Assembly: GCF_016907515.1 (NCBI RefSeq)
Contig: NZ_JAFBBY010000001.1
Coordinates: 1,302,001 to 1,366,000, forward strand
From: Nocardioides nitrophenolicus
Lineage (GTDB): Bacteria; Actinomycetota; Actinomycetes; Propionibacteriales; Nocardioidaceae
Direction: 5' to 3'
Length of the DNA stretch: 64,000 nucleotides
Shown: positions 1-8,280 of the stretch, piece by piece
How positions within the stretch are numbered: position 1 is the stretch's first letter
Layout: each line of letters starts with the position of its first letter
Position numbers and translations under genes: made by a program
Notes under the pieces: model-generated
Seen by the model: only the letters and a program-made list of their open reading frames with translations
Told to the model about the DNA's origin: nothing
Databases searched by the model: none

Positions 1-141
1 GGCCGTACCGACCCGCAGCGCGCGGCGGCGCGAGGCACGGCGACCTCGGGCCAGGTCGCGGCGGACGGTCTCGTCGGTGGTGGCGGGCCCGTCACCGCCG
101 AGGCGGTGCAGTCGGTCCGCGAGGTCGGGCAGGTCGGTCAT
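1..141 (-). CDS. Hypothetical protein downstream of a SigE-family sigma factor (partial)
   Basis: Only the first 47 codons lie in the window; the gene runs off the left edge. The start ATG at 139-141 overlaps the stop of the sigma factor gene by four bases (ATGA), so the two are translationally coupled. The visible part begins MTDLPDLADRLHRLGG and continues with an Arg-rich stretch (DLARGRRASRRRALRVG). This pattern often precedes a membrane segment in proteins encoded next to SigE-family sigma factors in actinobacteria. A membrane-anchored partner or regulator of the sigma factor is therefore plausible, but no domain can be seen and this is inference from position. Confidence 0.7.
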   Translation of the reverse strand, partial: MTDLPDLADRLHRLGGDGPATTDETVRRDLARGRRASRRRALRVGTA

Positions 142-686
142 GACGGTTCTCCTTCGTAGGGGGCGGCCGGGATCGACTCGGCCTGCGGGAGGAGCTCCCG
201 CAGCTTGGCGAGACCGCGAGCCGTCTGGCTCTTGACCGTGCCCGGGCTGCAGCCGAGCGCGTCCGCGACGTCCTCCACGCTCAGGTCGGCGACGTGCCGC
301 AGCACGACCGCCGCCCGCATCCGCTCCGGCAGCGCCTTCAGCGCGGCGAGCAGCTCGGCGTCGACCGCCTCCGTCGCCAGCACCGTGGGCGCGGTCGGCA
401 CGACCGCACGGTCCGGGACGGCGTCGGTCACCGTCTCCCGCGCCACCGAGGGACGCCGACGGTGGTCGATGAGGGCGTTGACCAGCGCCCGCCGGGCGTA
501 GGCGTCGACCCCGCCGCGCCGGCTGGCCCGGCCCCAGGCGAGGTACAGCCGCACCAGCACGCCCTGGACCAGGTCCTCGGCGAGATGGTGGTCACCGGCG
601 GTCAGCACCACGGCGGTGCCGAGCAGGTGGGAGCGCCGGCGGCGTACGAACTCCTCGAACGCGGCGTCGCGGGCCTTCGGTCTCAT
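138..686 (-). CDS. SigE-family ECF RNA polymerase sigma-70 factor
   Basis: Alternative sigma factor that would direct RNA polymerase to a small promoter set. The 182-residue product has sigma region 2 at about residues 8-70 (FEEFVRRRRSHLLGTAVVLT, then HHLAEDLVQGVLVRLYLAW) and region 4 at about 110-165 (LKALPERMRAAVVLRHVADLS, SVEDVADALGCSPGTVKSQ). The length fits the actinobacterial SigE-like ECF group. It starts 46 bases behind the stop of the nucleoside phosphorylase gene on the same strand and overlaps the next gene by ATGA. No anti-sigma gene with a zinc finger is visible in the window; the truncated downstream gene may fill that role. Confidence 0.9.
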   Translation of the reverse strand: MRPKARDAAFEEFVRRRRSHLLGTAVVLTAGDHHLAEDLVQGVLVRLYLAWGRASRRGGVDAYARRALVNALIDHRRRPSVARETVTDAVPDRAVVPTAPTVLATEAVDAELLAALKALPERMRAAVVLRHVADLSVEDVADALGCSPGTVKSQTARGLAKLRELLPQAESIPAAPYEGEPS

Positions 687-732
687 GCTCCCTACACGTG
701 CGGCGGGCGGCCCCGGGTTGCATGCGCCCCGA

Positions 733-1056
733 TCAGCCGTAGTGGCAGACGTACCCCAGCGTCTCGGTGACCTCGATGTCGAACGACGAGTCGCCCGGCA
801 CGCTGAACGACTCGCCCGCGCCGTACTCCTGCCACTCCTCCGCGCCGGCGAGCCGGATCCGGCACCGGCCGGCGTTGAGCTCCATCACCTCGGGCGCGGC
901 GGTGCCGAAGGTCAGGCTGGCCGGGAAGATCACGCCGGCCGACTTCCGGGTGCCGTCGGCGAGGTGGAAGGTGTGGCTGACGCAGGCGCCGTCGAAGTAG
1001 ACGTTGGCCCGCGGGTCGAGGGTGACGTTCTCGTACGTCGGGTGCTCAGTGGTCAC
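733..1056 (-). CDS. ppnP: Pyrimidine/purine nucleoside phosphorylase (PpnP family)
   Basis: Small cupin-fold enzyme of the PpnP (YaiE, DUF1255) family, which cleaves nucleosides with phosphate to a base and ribose 1-phosphate. The 107-residue product matches the family's usual length of 90-110. It shows the typical order of a [22 protein letters not shown] block and a C-terminal [21 protein letters not shown] block. I chose the GTG at 1056 because a longer upstream reading in this frame is antisense to other genes. The GTG overlaps the stop of the alkyladenine glycosylase by four bases (GTGA), implying coupled translation. Nucleobase salvage next to base-excision repair makes sense but is inference. 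Confidence 0.88.
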   Translation of the reverse strand: MTTEHPTYENVTLDPRANVYFDGACVSHTFHLADGTRKSAGVIFPASLTFGTAAPEVMELNAGRCRIRLAGAEEWQEYGAGESFSVPGDSSFDIEVTETLGYVCHYG

Positions 1057-1682
1057 GGCCGGAGCGTAGTGGGGTCGGCCGCCTTCGGCGCCCGGGGGCT
1101 TCGCTTGTACGCCGACACAGTCGGGTCGCCGTCGAGCCAGAACCGCCACGGCACGTCCGCCGCCTTGGACACCCCGACCCGCGGACCGCTGTTGATCCCG
1201 CGCGCCGCCCGGGTCTCGGGACCCAGGCGGACGCCGGTGAAGTCGCCACCGTCGTGCGCGGCGAGCAGGTCGGTGCCGAGGTCGTCGAGGGTGATGCCGA
1301 GCGCCTGGGCGAGATTCCCCGGACCGCGCGCCAGGTTGTCGTCGCGCTCCGGCGGGGTCTCCCCTCGCCGGAAGCGGGCCAGCTCGACGCCCTCGACGAC
1401 CCGCCCCGCGCGCAGCAGCACCGCCGCCCCGATCTCGGTGGGGCCGGTGACGACGTTCGCGCACAGGTGGATGCCGTAGGAGCGGTAGACGTAGAGCCGG
1501 TAGGCCGGGCCGTACATGATCTCCGAGCGGGGCGTCCGGGTGAACGCGTGCGACGCCGGGTCCTCGCGGCCACCGTAGGCCTCCACCTCCGTGATCCGCA
1601 CGCTCACGCCGTGGCCGACGATGGTCCGGCCGAGCAGCGCCCGGGCCCGGCGGACGACGTCGGCTCGGTCGGCTGCACTCAC
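1053..1682 (-). CDS. 3-methyladenine DNA glycosylase (AAG/MPG family)
   Basis: Base-excision repair enzyme of the alkyladenine glycosylase type, removing alkylated purines from DNA. The 209-residue product (GTG start) has the family pattern: LLGRTIVG, then [18 protein letters not shown] with the catalytic Glu in the TEVEAY motif, the [18 protein letters not shown] block, an [12 protein letters not shown] segment, and [13 protein letters not shown]. It diverges from a MutT-like Nudix gene across a 50-bp interval, and its end is coupled to ppnP. Together these genes suggest a locus for damaged or excess bases. The family call is firm; exact substrate range is not readable. Confidence 0.93.
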   Translation of the reverse strand: MSAADRADVVRRARALLGRTIVGHGVSVRITEVEAYGGREDPASHAFTRTPRSEIMYGPAYRLYVYRSYGIHLCANVVTGPTEIGAAVLLRAGRVVEGVELARFRRGETPPERDDNLARGPGNLAQALGITLDDLGTDLLAAHDGGDFTGVRLGPETRAARGINSGPRVGVSKAADVPWRFWLDGDPTVSAYKRSPRAPKAADPTTLRP

Positions 1683-1732
1683 CCGACGACGATAGCCAAC
1701 GACGCGGCTCGCCGATCTGCGAGCATCGTGCT

Positions 1733-2122
1733 GTGGAGATCGAGGTCGTCGGCGCCGTTATCGTCCAGGACGGCCTGGTCCTGTGCGCCCGGCGCGGGCC
1801 CGGCGGCGATGCCGGCGGGAGCTGGGAGTTCCCCGGCGGCAAGGTCGAGCCCGGCGAGACTCCGGCCGCCGCCCTGGCTCGGGAGATCCGCGAGGAGCTC
1901 GGCTGCGTCGTCGAGGTCGGCGGCCCGGTGACCACGACGCGACACGTCGGGTCCTCCGTCGTGGTGGTGCTGTCGACGTACTGGTGCCGGGTGCTGTCCG
2001 GCAGCCCCGCGCCGGTCGAGCACGCCGCCATCCGGTGGCTGCGCCCCGATCGGCTCGACGAGCTCGACTGGGCGCCCGCCGACCTGCCCGCGGTCGAGCT
2101 GGTCGGCCGAAGCCTGGCCTGA
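1733..2122 (+). CDS. MutT-like Nudix hydrolase
   Basis: Nucleotide pyrophosphohydrolase of 129 residues with GTG start. The complete Nudix box is visible at about residues 38-60 ([20 protein letters not shown] followed by ELG), with all Glu residues that bind the metal. The N-terminal strand [20 protein letters not shown] and the GSWEFPGG block are typical of the MutT 8-oxo-dGTP diphosphatase or dCTP pyrophosphatase branch. It is divergent from the alkyladenine glycosylase gene, so sanitation of oxidised nucleotides is a reasonable role. Substrate cannot be read from sequence alone. Confidence 0.85.
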   Translation: MEIEVVGAVIVQDGLVLCARRGPGGDAGGSWEFPGGKVEPGETPAAALAREIREELGCVVEVGGPVTTTRHVGSSVVVVLSTYWCRVLSGSPAPVEHAAIRWLRPDRLDELDWAPADLPAVELVGRSLA

Positions 2123-2168
2123 TCACACCCCTTCCCGCACCCCTTCATCCGGCGTTAGTGTCCGAAAG

Positions 2169-3224
2169 GTGAAACTTCGCCCGGCCGCCGCCGTCCTCAC
2201 CGTCATCCTTCCTCTCGCCGCCCTGGCTGCCCCGGCCGGCGCGAAACCCGCTCCCGGCATCACCACCGGCAGCGGGCTGGTCTTCGAGGTCAACCCCGTG
2301 CAGTCCAGTGGCGACGAGTCGCTCGTCGACGCCAAGGACTCGGCCAGTGCCGTGCCCGCTAGCGAGTACGCGCGGGTGCCGCTGCGGAACCTGGACGGCT
2401 CCGGCTACCTGCGTGGCCGCTGGGTCAGCGTCGAGTCGGCGACCGGCAAACCGGCGTACGCCGCCGACGGCGTCTTCGACTACAACCGCCAGGACGACCA
2501 GTTCGAGCAGGTCATGGCCTACTTCTGGGTGAACCAGGCGCAGGAGTACCTCCAGTCGCTCGGCTTCGGCTCCACGCTGCGCCCGGTCGTCAAGCAGCCG
2601 TTCAGCGTCAAGATCGACCAGTACGGCGGCGACAACAGCTACCAGACCGACAAGCCGTACCGGATCCGCCTGGGCAAGGGCGGAGTGGACGACGCCGAGG
2701 ACGCGGAGGTGATCGTGCACGAGTACGGGCACGCGGTGCACGCCTCCCAGGTGCCGGGCTACGGCACCTCGCTCGACGCCGGGTCGATCGGCGAGGCCTG
2801 GGGTGACTACCTCGCCGTGTCGGTGGGGCTGGACGCGGCCGCGCAGTACGACTGGCCGGTGCGGGCGCCCGAGGCGTGCGTCATGGACTGGGACTCCACG
2901 GCCTACACCGCCGGTCCGGTGCACTGCCTGCGCCGCCTCGACACCGACCTGACCGTCGCCGACCGCAAGGGCGAGGTGCACTACGACGGCCAGATCTGGA
3001 GCGGCGCCCTCTGGGACGCCCGCGCGGGCTACGCGTCGCTCGGCCTGACCTCACGCGCCTTCGACACCACGGTCATCGACGCCCAGTTCGACTTCGCCGC
3101 GGACACCTCGTTCGACGCGGCCGCTACGGCGGTCTACGACGAGGCGCTCACCCGCGACGGCGCCGCGGCCGCGGGTGTCATCGAGGACGCCTTCGCCGCC
3201 CGCGGCATCAGCGTCGCGCACTGA
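2169..3224 (+). CDS. Secreted zinc metallopeptidase, fungalysin/thermolysin-like
   Basis: Secreted protease of 351 residues. A signal peptide is visible at residues 1-25 (hydrophobic core, then APAGA and KPAPG). The zinc site is HEYGHAVH at 184-191, and the third ligand is likely Glu209 in GEAWGDY (208-214). That arrangement is typical of the M36 and M4 gluzincin families. Compared with full fungalysins it is short, with little or no FTP-type propeptide ahead of the catalytic part. It starts at GTG 2169 and ends at a strong terminator shared with convergent nrdJ. The metallopeptidase fold is clear; the M36 assignment is by motif only. Confidence 0.85.
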   Translation: MKLRPAAAVLTVILPLAALAAPAGAKPAPGITTGSGLVFEVNPVQSSGDESLVDAKDSASAVPASEYARVPLRNLDGSGYLRGRWVSVESATGKPAYAADGVFDYNRQDDQFEQVMAYFWVNQAQEYLQSLGFGSTLRPVVKQPFSVKIDQYGGDNSYQTDKPYRIRLGKGGVDDAEDAEVIVHEYGHAVHASQVPGYGTSLDAGSIGEAWGDYLAVSVGLDAAAQYDWPVRAPEACVMDWDSTAYTAGPVHCLRRLDTDLTVADRKGEVHYDGQIWSGALWDARAGYASLGLTSRAFDTTVIDAQFDFAADTSFDAAATAVYDEALTRDGAAAAGVIEDAFAARGISVAH

Positions 3225-3234
3225 GAACGACGAA

Positions 3235-3267
3235 CGGCCCGGCTCCCGCGAGAGGGAGCCGGGCCGT
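3235..3267. terminator. Bidirectional intrinsic-type terminator
   Basis: A perfect 13-bp stem (CGGCCCGGCTCCC at 3235-3247 with its complement at 3254-3266) and a six-base loop lie between the convergent stops of the metallopeptidase and nrdJ. The stem has no long T run on either side, as is usual in actinobacteria. It probably serves both genes. Confidence 0.75.
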
Positions 3268-3284
3268 CGTACGGAGCCGGGTGG

Positions 3285-6176
3285 TCAGCTGCAGCCGGAG
3301 GTGCTGCCGCAGCCCTCGCACACGTAGCAGGAGCCGGCGGGGCGCATCTTGGTGCCGCAGGTCATGCACAGCGGCGAGTCGACGGCGTGACCGGTGATCT
3401 GCTCGAGCAACTCGGCAGTGGTCTTGGCGACCTTGACCTCGGGGGCACCGGCGAGCGGGTCCTCCTCGACGGTCTCGACGACCTCGGCCTCCACCGGGGC
3501 GGACTTGGCGGCGGGCGCGGTCTCGACCAGCTCGGAGGCGTTGCCGGTCTCCTCGACGGGCTCGTACGAGCCGGTCTCGAGGTGGCGCTGGCGCTCGTCG
3601 GCGGAGTAGATGCCGAGGGCGGAGCGCTCCTCGAAGGAGAGGTAGTCGAGGGCCAGGCGACGGAAGACGTAGTCCATGATCGACTGCGCCATCCGCACGT
3701 CCGGGTCGTCGGTGAGTCCGGCGGGCTCGAAGCGCAGGTTGGTGAACTTCGAGACGTAGGTCTCGAGCGGGACGCCGTACTGGAGACCGATCGAGACCGC
3801 GATCGAGAACGCGTCCATCACGCCGGCCAGGGTCGAGCCCTGCTTGCCGAGCTTGAGGAAGATCTCGCCAAGGGTGTTGTCGTCGTGGGCACCCGAGGTC
3901 ATGTAGCCCTCGGCTCCGGCGACGGTGAAGGACGTGGTCCGGGCCTGGCGCGACTTCGGCAGGCGCTTGCGGGTCGGCGCGTAGACGACCTTCTCGACGA
4001 CCTTCTCGACGACCTTGGCGTCCGCGTCGGCCGCGTCGGCGGCGTCCTTCTTGGCCTTGCCGCCACCGTCGGCCAGCGGCTGGCCGACCTTGCAGTTGTC
4101 GCGGTAGATCGCGGTGGCCTTGAGGCCGAGCTTCCAGGACTCGAGGTAGATCTGCTCGATGTCCTCGATCGAGGCGGACTCGGGCAGGTTGACCGTCTTG
4201 GAGATGGCGCCGGACAGGAACGGCTGGCAGGCCGCCATCATCAGCACGTGGCCCATCGGCTTGAGCGAGCGCTCGCCCATGGCGGTGTCGAAGATCTCGT
4301 AGTGCTCCGGCTTGAGGCCGGGGGCGTCGACGACGTGACCGTGCTCGCCGATGTAGGCGACGATCGCCTCGATCTTCTCCTCGTCGTAGCCGAGCTTCTT
4401 CAGCGCCCGCGGGATGGTCTGGTTGACGATCTGCAGCGAGCCGCCGCCGACGAGCTTCTTGAACTTCACCAGGGAGAAGTCGGGCTCGATGCCGGTGGTG
4501 TCGCAGTCCATCATGAAGCCGATGGTGCCGGTCGGCGCGAGGACCGAGGCCTGGGCGTTGCGGTAGCCGTTGGTCTTGCCGAGCTCGACGACCTTGGCCC
4601 ACTCCTCGGTGGCCAGCTTGTGGACCTCGGCGTCGGCGATGTGCAGGGTGCGCACGTCGTCGTTGGCCGCCTGGTGCTTGCGCATCACCCGCTGGTGGGC
4701 CTCGGCGTTGCGGGCGTAGCCGTTGTAGGGGCCCACGATCGCGGCGAGCTCGGCCGAGCGGCGGTACGACGTGCCGGTCATCAGCGAGGTGACGGTGGCG
4801 GCCATCGCCCGGCCACCCTCGGAGTCGTAGCCGAGGCCCATCGCCATGAGCAGCGCGCCGAGGTTGGCGTAGCCGATGCCGAGCTGGCGGTAGTTGCGGG
4901 TGGTCTCGCCGATCGGCTCGGTCGGGAAGTCGGCGAAGCAGATCGAGATGTCCATCGCGGTGATGATCAGCTCGACGGCCTTGGCGAACAGCGGCGCGTC
5001 GAAGGTGTCGTCGTCGCGCAGGAACTTGAGCAGGTTGAGCGAGGCCAGGTTGCACGAGGAGTTGTCGAGCGACATGTACTCCGAGCACGGGTTGGACGCG
5101 GTGATCCGGCCGGTCTCGGGGTTGGTGTGCCAGTCGTTGATCGTGTCGTCGTACTGCAGGCCCGGGTCGGCGCAGGCCCACGCGGCCTCGCTGATCTTGC
5201 GGAACAGGGCGCGGGCGTCGACGGTCTCGATGACCTCGCCGGTCATCCGGGAGCGCAGGCCGAACTCGCCGCCGTTCTCGACGGCGCGCATGAACTCGTC
5301 GTTGACCCGCACCGAGTTGTTGGCGTTCTGGTACTGGACCGACGTGATGTCCTTGCCGCCGAGGTCCATGTCGTAGCCGGCGTCGCGCAGCGCGCGGATC
5401 TTGTCCTCCTCGCGCCACTTGGTCTCGACGAACTCCTCGATGTCGGGGTGGTCGACGTCGAGGACGACCATCTTGGCCGCACGGCGCGTGGCGCCACCCG
5501 ACTTGATCGTGCCGGCCGAGGCGTCGGCTCCGCGCATGAAGGAGACCGGGCCGGAGGCGGTGCCGCCGCTGCTGAGGAGCTCCTTGGAGGAGCGGATCCG
5601 GGAGAGGTTCAGACCGGCGCCGGAGCCGCCCTTGAAGATGAAGCCCTCCTCCTTGTACCAGTTGAGGATCGAGTCCATCGAGTCGTCAACCGAGAGGATG
5701 AAGCACGCCGAGACCTGCTGGGGAGCGGTGGTGCCGACGTTGAACCAGACCGGGGAGTTGAAGGAGAAGTACTGGTGGGCGAGCAGCCAGGTCAGCTCGT
5801 GCTCGAAGACCTCCGCGTCCGCCGCGCTCGCGAAGTAGCCGTGCTCCTTGCCCGCCTTGACGTAGGTCGACACCACCCGGTCGATGAGCTGCTTGAGGCC
5901 ACGCTCCCGCTCGGGCGTGCCGACGGCGCCACGGAAGTACTTGGTGGTGACGATGGTGGAGGCGTTGAGCGACCAGAAGTCGGGGAACTCGACCCCGAGC
6001 TGCTCGAAGACGGTCTCGCCGGTCTTCCAGTTGGTCTGGACGACGTCGCGCCGCTCCCAGGTGATCTCGTCGTACGGGTGCACCCCCTCGGTGCTGAAGA
6101 CCCGCTGGATCTTCAGTCCGTTCGTGGGGTAGCTGGCCGTCTCGCTGGGCGTCTGGCTGCGGGCCGTCTCGGTCAT
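3285..6176 (-). CDS. nrdJ: Vitamin B12-dependent ribonucleotide reductase (class II)
   Basis: Makes deoxyribonucleotides from ribonucleotides using adenosylcobalamin to generate the thiyl radical; works with or without oxygen. The 963-residue product has the active-site NPCSE motif at 362-366, Cys158 in the QVSACFIL block as a likely redox-active Cys, the SLDNSSCNLASLNLL block just after, and a C-terminal Cys-rich tail (CMTCGTKM, CYVCEGCG) that shuttles reducing power. I chose ATG 6176 because AGGAGA stands eight bases upstream; a longer reading begins inside the nrdR leader. It follows nrdR by 164 bases on the same strand and is very likely cotranscribed under NrdR control. No class I reductase gene is in the window. 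Confidence 0.97.
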   Translation of the reverse strand: MTETARSQTPSETASYPTNGLKIQRVFSTEGVHPYDEITWERRDVVQTNWKTGETVFEQLGVEFPDFWSLNASTIVTTKYFRGAVGTPERERGLKQLIDRVVSTYVKAGKEHGYFASAADAEVFEHELTWLLAHQYFSFNSPVWFNVGTTAPQQVSACFILSVDDSMDSILNWYKEEGFIFKGGSGAGLNLSRIRSSKELLSSGGTASGPVSFMRGADASAGTIKSGGATRRAAKMVVLDVDHPDIEEFVETKWREEDKIRALRDAGYDMDLGGKDITSVQYQNANNSVRVNDEFMRAVENGGEFGLRSRMTGEVIETVDARALFRKISEAAWACADPGLQYDDTINDWHTNPETGRITASNPCSEYMSLDNSSCNLASLNLLKFLRDDDTFDAPLFAKAVELIITAMDISICFADFPTEPIGETTRNYRQLGIGYANLGALLMAMGLGYDSEGGRAMAATVTSLMTGTSYRRSAELAAIVGPYNGYARNAEAHQRVMRKHQAANDDVRTLHIADAEVHKLATEEWAKVVELGKTNGYRNAQASVLAPTGTIGFMMDCDTTGIEPDFSLVKFKKLVGGGSLQIVNQTIPRALKKLGYDEEKIEAIVAYIGEHGHVVDAPGLKPEHYEIFDTAMGERSLKPMGHVLMMAACQPFLSGAISKTVNLPESASIEDIEQIYLESWKLGLKATAIYRDNCKVGQPLADGGGKAKKDAADAADADAKVVEKVVEKVVYAPTRKRLPKSRQARTTSFTVAGAEGYMTSGAHDDNTLGEIFLKLGKQGSTLAGVMDAFSIAVSIGLQYGVPLETYVSKFTNLRFEPAGLTDDPDVRMAQSIMDYVFRRLALDYLSFEERSALGIYSADERQRHLETGSYEPVEETGNASELVETAPAAKSAPVEAEVVETVEEDPLAGAPEVKVAKTTAELLEQITGHAVDSPLCMTCGTKMRPAGSCYVCEGCGSTSGCS

Positions 6177-6298
6177 GGCTCTCCTGGTCTCCTCTGTCGG
6201 CGTGTCTGTCGGCGGTCTGTCGCGGGCGGTGCGTGTGGGCGGAGCGTCGGCGATGCGGCGGGAGCCGCGCGGGCTCCCGCGGAACGGGGAAGGTGGTG

Positions 6299-6332
6299 GC
6301 CCGGCAGGCAGCTTCCCCACTACCTGCCGGGC
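6299..6332. terminator. Hairpin between nrdR and nrdJ
   Basis: Ten-bp inverted repeat (GCCCGGCAGG at 6299-6308 and its complement at 6323-6332) with a 14-base loop, directly after the nrdR stop. No T run follows on the minus strand. It could be a partial terminator, an mRNA-processing or stability hairpin, or an attenuator setting the ratio of NrdR to NrdJ. Confidence 0.5.
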
Positions 6333-6340
6333 GTCTGTGG

Positions 6341-6832
6341 TCAGCCCGTCGCGGCGGGCTGGGCTCCCTCGGACTGGAGCTGGCGCTCGGCCCGCATCAG
6401 GGAGATCTCGTTCTCGAAGTCGGCGGCCGAGTCGAAGCCGCGGTAGACGGAGGCGAAGCGGAGGTAGGCGACCTCGTCGAGACGGCGCAGCGGCGAGAGG
6501 ATCGCCAGGCCCACCTCGTGGGCCGCGATCTCGGGGCTGCCGGCCAGCCGGAGCTGGTCCTCGACCTCCTGGCCCAGCCGGGCCAGGTCGTCCTCGTCCA
6601 CCGGGCGACCCTTGCAGGCCTTGCGGACACCGGCGACGGCCTTCTCGCGGGTGAACGGCTCGGTCGCGCCGGAGCGCTTGAGCACGGTCAGCTGCATGGC
6701 CTCGACGGTCGTGAACCGCTTCTCACAGCTCGGCGACTGGCAGACCCGGCGACGCCGGATCGAGCAGCCGTCGTCGGAGACGCGGGAGTCGAGGACCTTG
6801 GTGTCGTGGTGCTTGCAGTACGGACAGTGCAT
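6341..6832 (-). CDS. nrdR: Transcriptional repressor NrdR
   Basis: ATP/dATP-sensing repressor of ribonucleotide reductase genes. The 163-residue product has the N-terminal zinc ribbon (CPYC at 3-6, CQSPSC at 31-36) and then the ATP-cone domain ([16 protein letters not shown] to about residue 140), the full family layout. The start ATG follows a strong GGAAGGAGGGG site. It is the first gene of the nrdR-nrdJ unit, and its promoter region carries two NrdR boxes, so autoregulation is expected. Confidence 0.97.
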   Translation of the reverse strand: MHCPYCKHHDTKVLDSRVSDDGCSIRRRRVCQSPSCEKRFTTVEAMQLTVLKRSGATEPFTREKAVAGVRKACKGRPVDEDDLARLGQEVEDQLRLAGSPEIAAHEVGLAILSPLRRLDEVAYLRFASVYRGFDSAADFENEISLMRAERQLQSEGAQPAATG

Positions 6833-6860
6833 GGGTCCCCTCCTTCCCGAGCCTACGACC

Positions 6861-6887
6861 TGTGGACAAGCCCCAGCCTGTGGAAAA
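6861..6887 (-). promoter_or_regulatory. DnaA-box-like sites upstream of nrdR
   Basis: Read on the nrdR coding strand, TTGTCCACA (6861-6869) matches the high-GC actinobacterial DnaA box exactly and TTTTCCACA (6879-6887) differs at one base. Two further one-mismatch sites, TAGTCCACA (6944-6952) and TTCTCCACA (6954-6962), lie in the same orientation and overlap the first NrdR box. DnaA control of ribonucleotide reductase is established for E. coli nrdAB; here it is inference from the sites. Confidence 0.5.
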
Positions 6888-6945
6888 GTCGGGGCGATCT
6901 GTGCGTTTCCACTCTTGTCCTGTGGGTGACGAAGGGTCGCCTTGT

Positions 6946-6992
6946 GGACTAGATGTGGAGAACTACATCGTTGTAACTACTAGATGTAGTGG
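6946..6992 (-). promoter_or_regulatory. Tandem NrdR boxes upstream of nrdR-nrdJ
   Basis: Two 16-bp sites (6946-6961 and 6977-6992) share the core ACATCTAGT on the nrdR coding strand and fit the NrdR-box form with C and G half-sites around an A/T-rich centre. Their starts are 31 bp apart, about three helical turns, which is the classic tandem spacing for NrdR. They lie 114-160 bases upstream of the nrdR start. The rest of the 353-base gap up to the next gene at 7186 shows no gene. Confidence 0.8.
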
Positions 6993-7185
6993 TAACCGTA
7001 CGCCTCGGCCACCAGTGATGCAAGCGCGGGCCGCGGCGAGTTCGAGAGCGGGTCGCGTCCGACGGCATTTGCGCAGGTCACCCCGCATGACAGCCCCGGC
7101 GACGGCTCCGGAACCGGCGTTTCGCGGCCGGCCAAGCGGGGTCGAGGGCGCGTTGGCTGAGCATTCCACCCACCCATCGGCAACA

Positions 7186-7524
7186 ATGACCGCCGTGACG
7201 GGTGGCAAGCGGGCTGGCGATCGAGCGAAGGCGACGTTCCGTCCCGCCCTGCTGCTCATCGCCGCGGGCGCCACCGCCTCCGTGGTCGCGTGGGGATATC
7301 TCGTCATCGCCGCGATCGACTTCGGCGCGACCGGACGCCACGACGGCAAGACCAGCGCGTGGGTGCTGATGGGCGTCGCGTCGCTGGGCGCCATGCTCTG
7401 CCTGTTCCTCACCTTCATGCTGGCGATCCGCCTCTCCCGCGCGCTCGGCATGTCCCACCACCACGAGCCGCGGCCCAAGCGGGACCCGGCCACCCCCAAG
7501 GGCGGCAAGCGCGCCGCTCGCTGA
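7186..7524 (+). CDS. Small membrane protein of unknown function
   Basis: A 112-residue protein with two predicted membrane helices: about residues 18-42 (ALLLIAAGATASVVAWGYLVI) and 60-85 (WVLMGVASLGAMLCLFLTFML). The C-terminus is basic and probably cytoplasmic (HHHEPRPKRDP, KGGKRAAR). I chose ATG 7186; GTG 7195 is possible. Longer upstream reading would run through the nrdR promoter and is rejected. No family is recognised. It lies between nrdR and the LysM-lexA pair and ends at a bidirectional terminator. Confidence 0.7.
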   Translation: MTAVTGGKRAGDRAKATFRPALLLIAAGATASVVAWGYLVIAAIDFGATGRHDGKTSAWVLMGVASLGAMLCLFLTFMLAIRLSRALGMSHHHEPRPKRDPATPKGGKRAAR

Positions 7525-7564
7525 CCGCGCGACGTACGCCGCGGCCACGCGACCCGAGGACGCG

Positions 7565-7603
7565 CGAGGGGCGGGATCCGGTTCGGTCGGATCCCGCCCC
7601 TCG
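7565..7603. terminator. Bidirectional terminator
   Basis: A perfect 16-bp stem centred on GGCGGGATCCG and its complement, with a seven-base loop (7581-7587), sits between the convergent membrane-protein and LysM genes. On the plus strand a short TCTTCCCC tract follows. Confidence 0.8.
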
Positions 7604-7692
7604 TCTTCCCCAAGGCCAATGCTGGCCGGTCTCCGCTGGGGTCGAGTCAGCGGAGAGCTCGTGGACGGGCGGCGCGGCCGCCCGGGAACCGC

Positions 7693-8082
7693 TCAGTGCG
7701 TCGGGACGCGCAGCTCCTGGCCGACGTAGACCACGCTGCCGTCGAGGGTGTTGAGCTGCTGGATCGTCTGCATCATGTCGCGCACGTCGTCGCCCGAGGT
7801 GGCGGCCGCGTCGCTGGCGATGTCCCACAGCGTGTCGCCCGGACCGACCGTCACCAGCTGGACCTGCGGCGCGCCGCCGCCGTCGCGGGTGGCGGCGGAG
7901 CCGGCGGCGAGCCAGACCGCGGCCAGGGTGACGGCGACCAGGGCCAGCAGGAACACGACCGCACGGCCGCGCCGGGTCAGCCGGACCTGGCCCCGCGGAG
8001 CGGGGCGAGCGGCGACGGGGCGGGCGGCGGTCGCCGAGCGGCGGACCTGGGTGACACGGGGTGCGACGGTGAGGGTGCTCAT
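7693..8082 (-). CDS. LysM-domain membrane-anchored protein, SOS-controlled by position
   Basis: A 129-residue protein with a basic N-terminus, one membrane helix at about residues 43-63 (AVVFLLALVAVTLAAVWLAAG) and a C-terminal LysM fold (QLVTVGPGDTLWDIASDAAA, then NTLDGSVVYVGQELRVP) outside the cell, binding peptidoglycan. ATG 8082 is chosen because GGAGG lies eight bases upstream. It is divergent from lexA, and an SOS-box-like site lies about 95 bases upstream. This layout resembles yneA of Bacillus and divS-type genes next to lexA, whose products delay division after DNA damage. The division-inhibitor role is inference from layout. Confidence 0.8.
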   Translation of the reverse strand: MSTLTVAPRVTQVRRSATAARPVAARPAPRGQVRLTRRGRAVVFLLALVAVTLAAVWLAAGSAATRDGGGAPQVQLVTVGPGDTLWDIASDAAATSGDDVRDMMQTIQQLNTLDGSVVYVGQELRVPTH

Positions 8083-8175
8083 GGTGATGACCTCCGGGGG
8101 AAGGGACGGGGCTGTCTGCAACCAGGGAGGTTGTATCCAGGGGGTCCGACGGAAGGTGTTCGATCAGGCGTTCGA

Positions 8176-8191
8176 TCGAACATGTGTACGA
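8176..8191 (-). promoter_or_regulatory. SOS (LexA) box for the LysM gene
   Basis: TCGAAC-ATGT-GTACGA differs at one base from the actinobacterial LexA palindrome TCGAAC-N4-GTTCGA. It lies on the side of the divergent region nearest the LysM gene, 94 bases from its start. Confidence 0.6.
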
Positions 8192-8264
8192 GATTAGATC
8201 AGGTGTTCGAAGATTTCCAGCACCGTTCGAAAGTTCGTTCGACCGGCGTGTCGCGACACGCGGT

Positions 8265-8280
8265 TCGAACAGGTGTTTGA
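8265..8280 (+). promoter_or_regulatory. SOS (LexA) box for lexA
   Basis: TCGAAC-AGGT-GTTTGA differs at one base from TCGAAC-N4-GTTCGA and lies 85 bases upstream of the lexA start, as expected for an autorepressed lexA. More GTTCGA-like half-sites lie between the two boxes. Confidence 0.72.

Noticed and set aside
6177..6340. Possible cobalamin riboswitch before nrdJ
   Set aside because: The gap is only 164 bases and no B12-box-like segment or matching stems were seen; a simple hairpin accounts for the structure.
3387..6446. A 1,019-codon open frame opposite nrdJ, and similar long frames opposite many genes
   Set aside because: In very GC-rich DNA antisense frames stay open by codon bias. The products are low-complexity and match no family, while the opposite strand encodes well-known proteins.
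6861..6962. DnaA-box cluster as a replication origin
   Set aside because: No dnaA, dnaN, gyrB or rpmH genes are near and the number of sites is small; a promoter role for nrdR is simpler.
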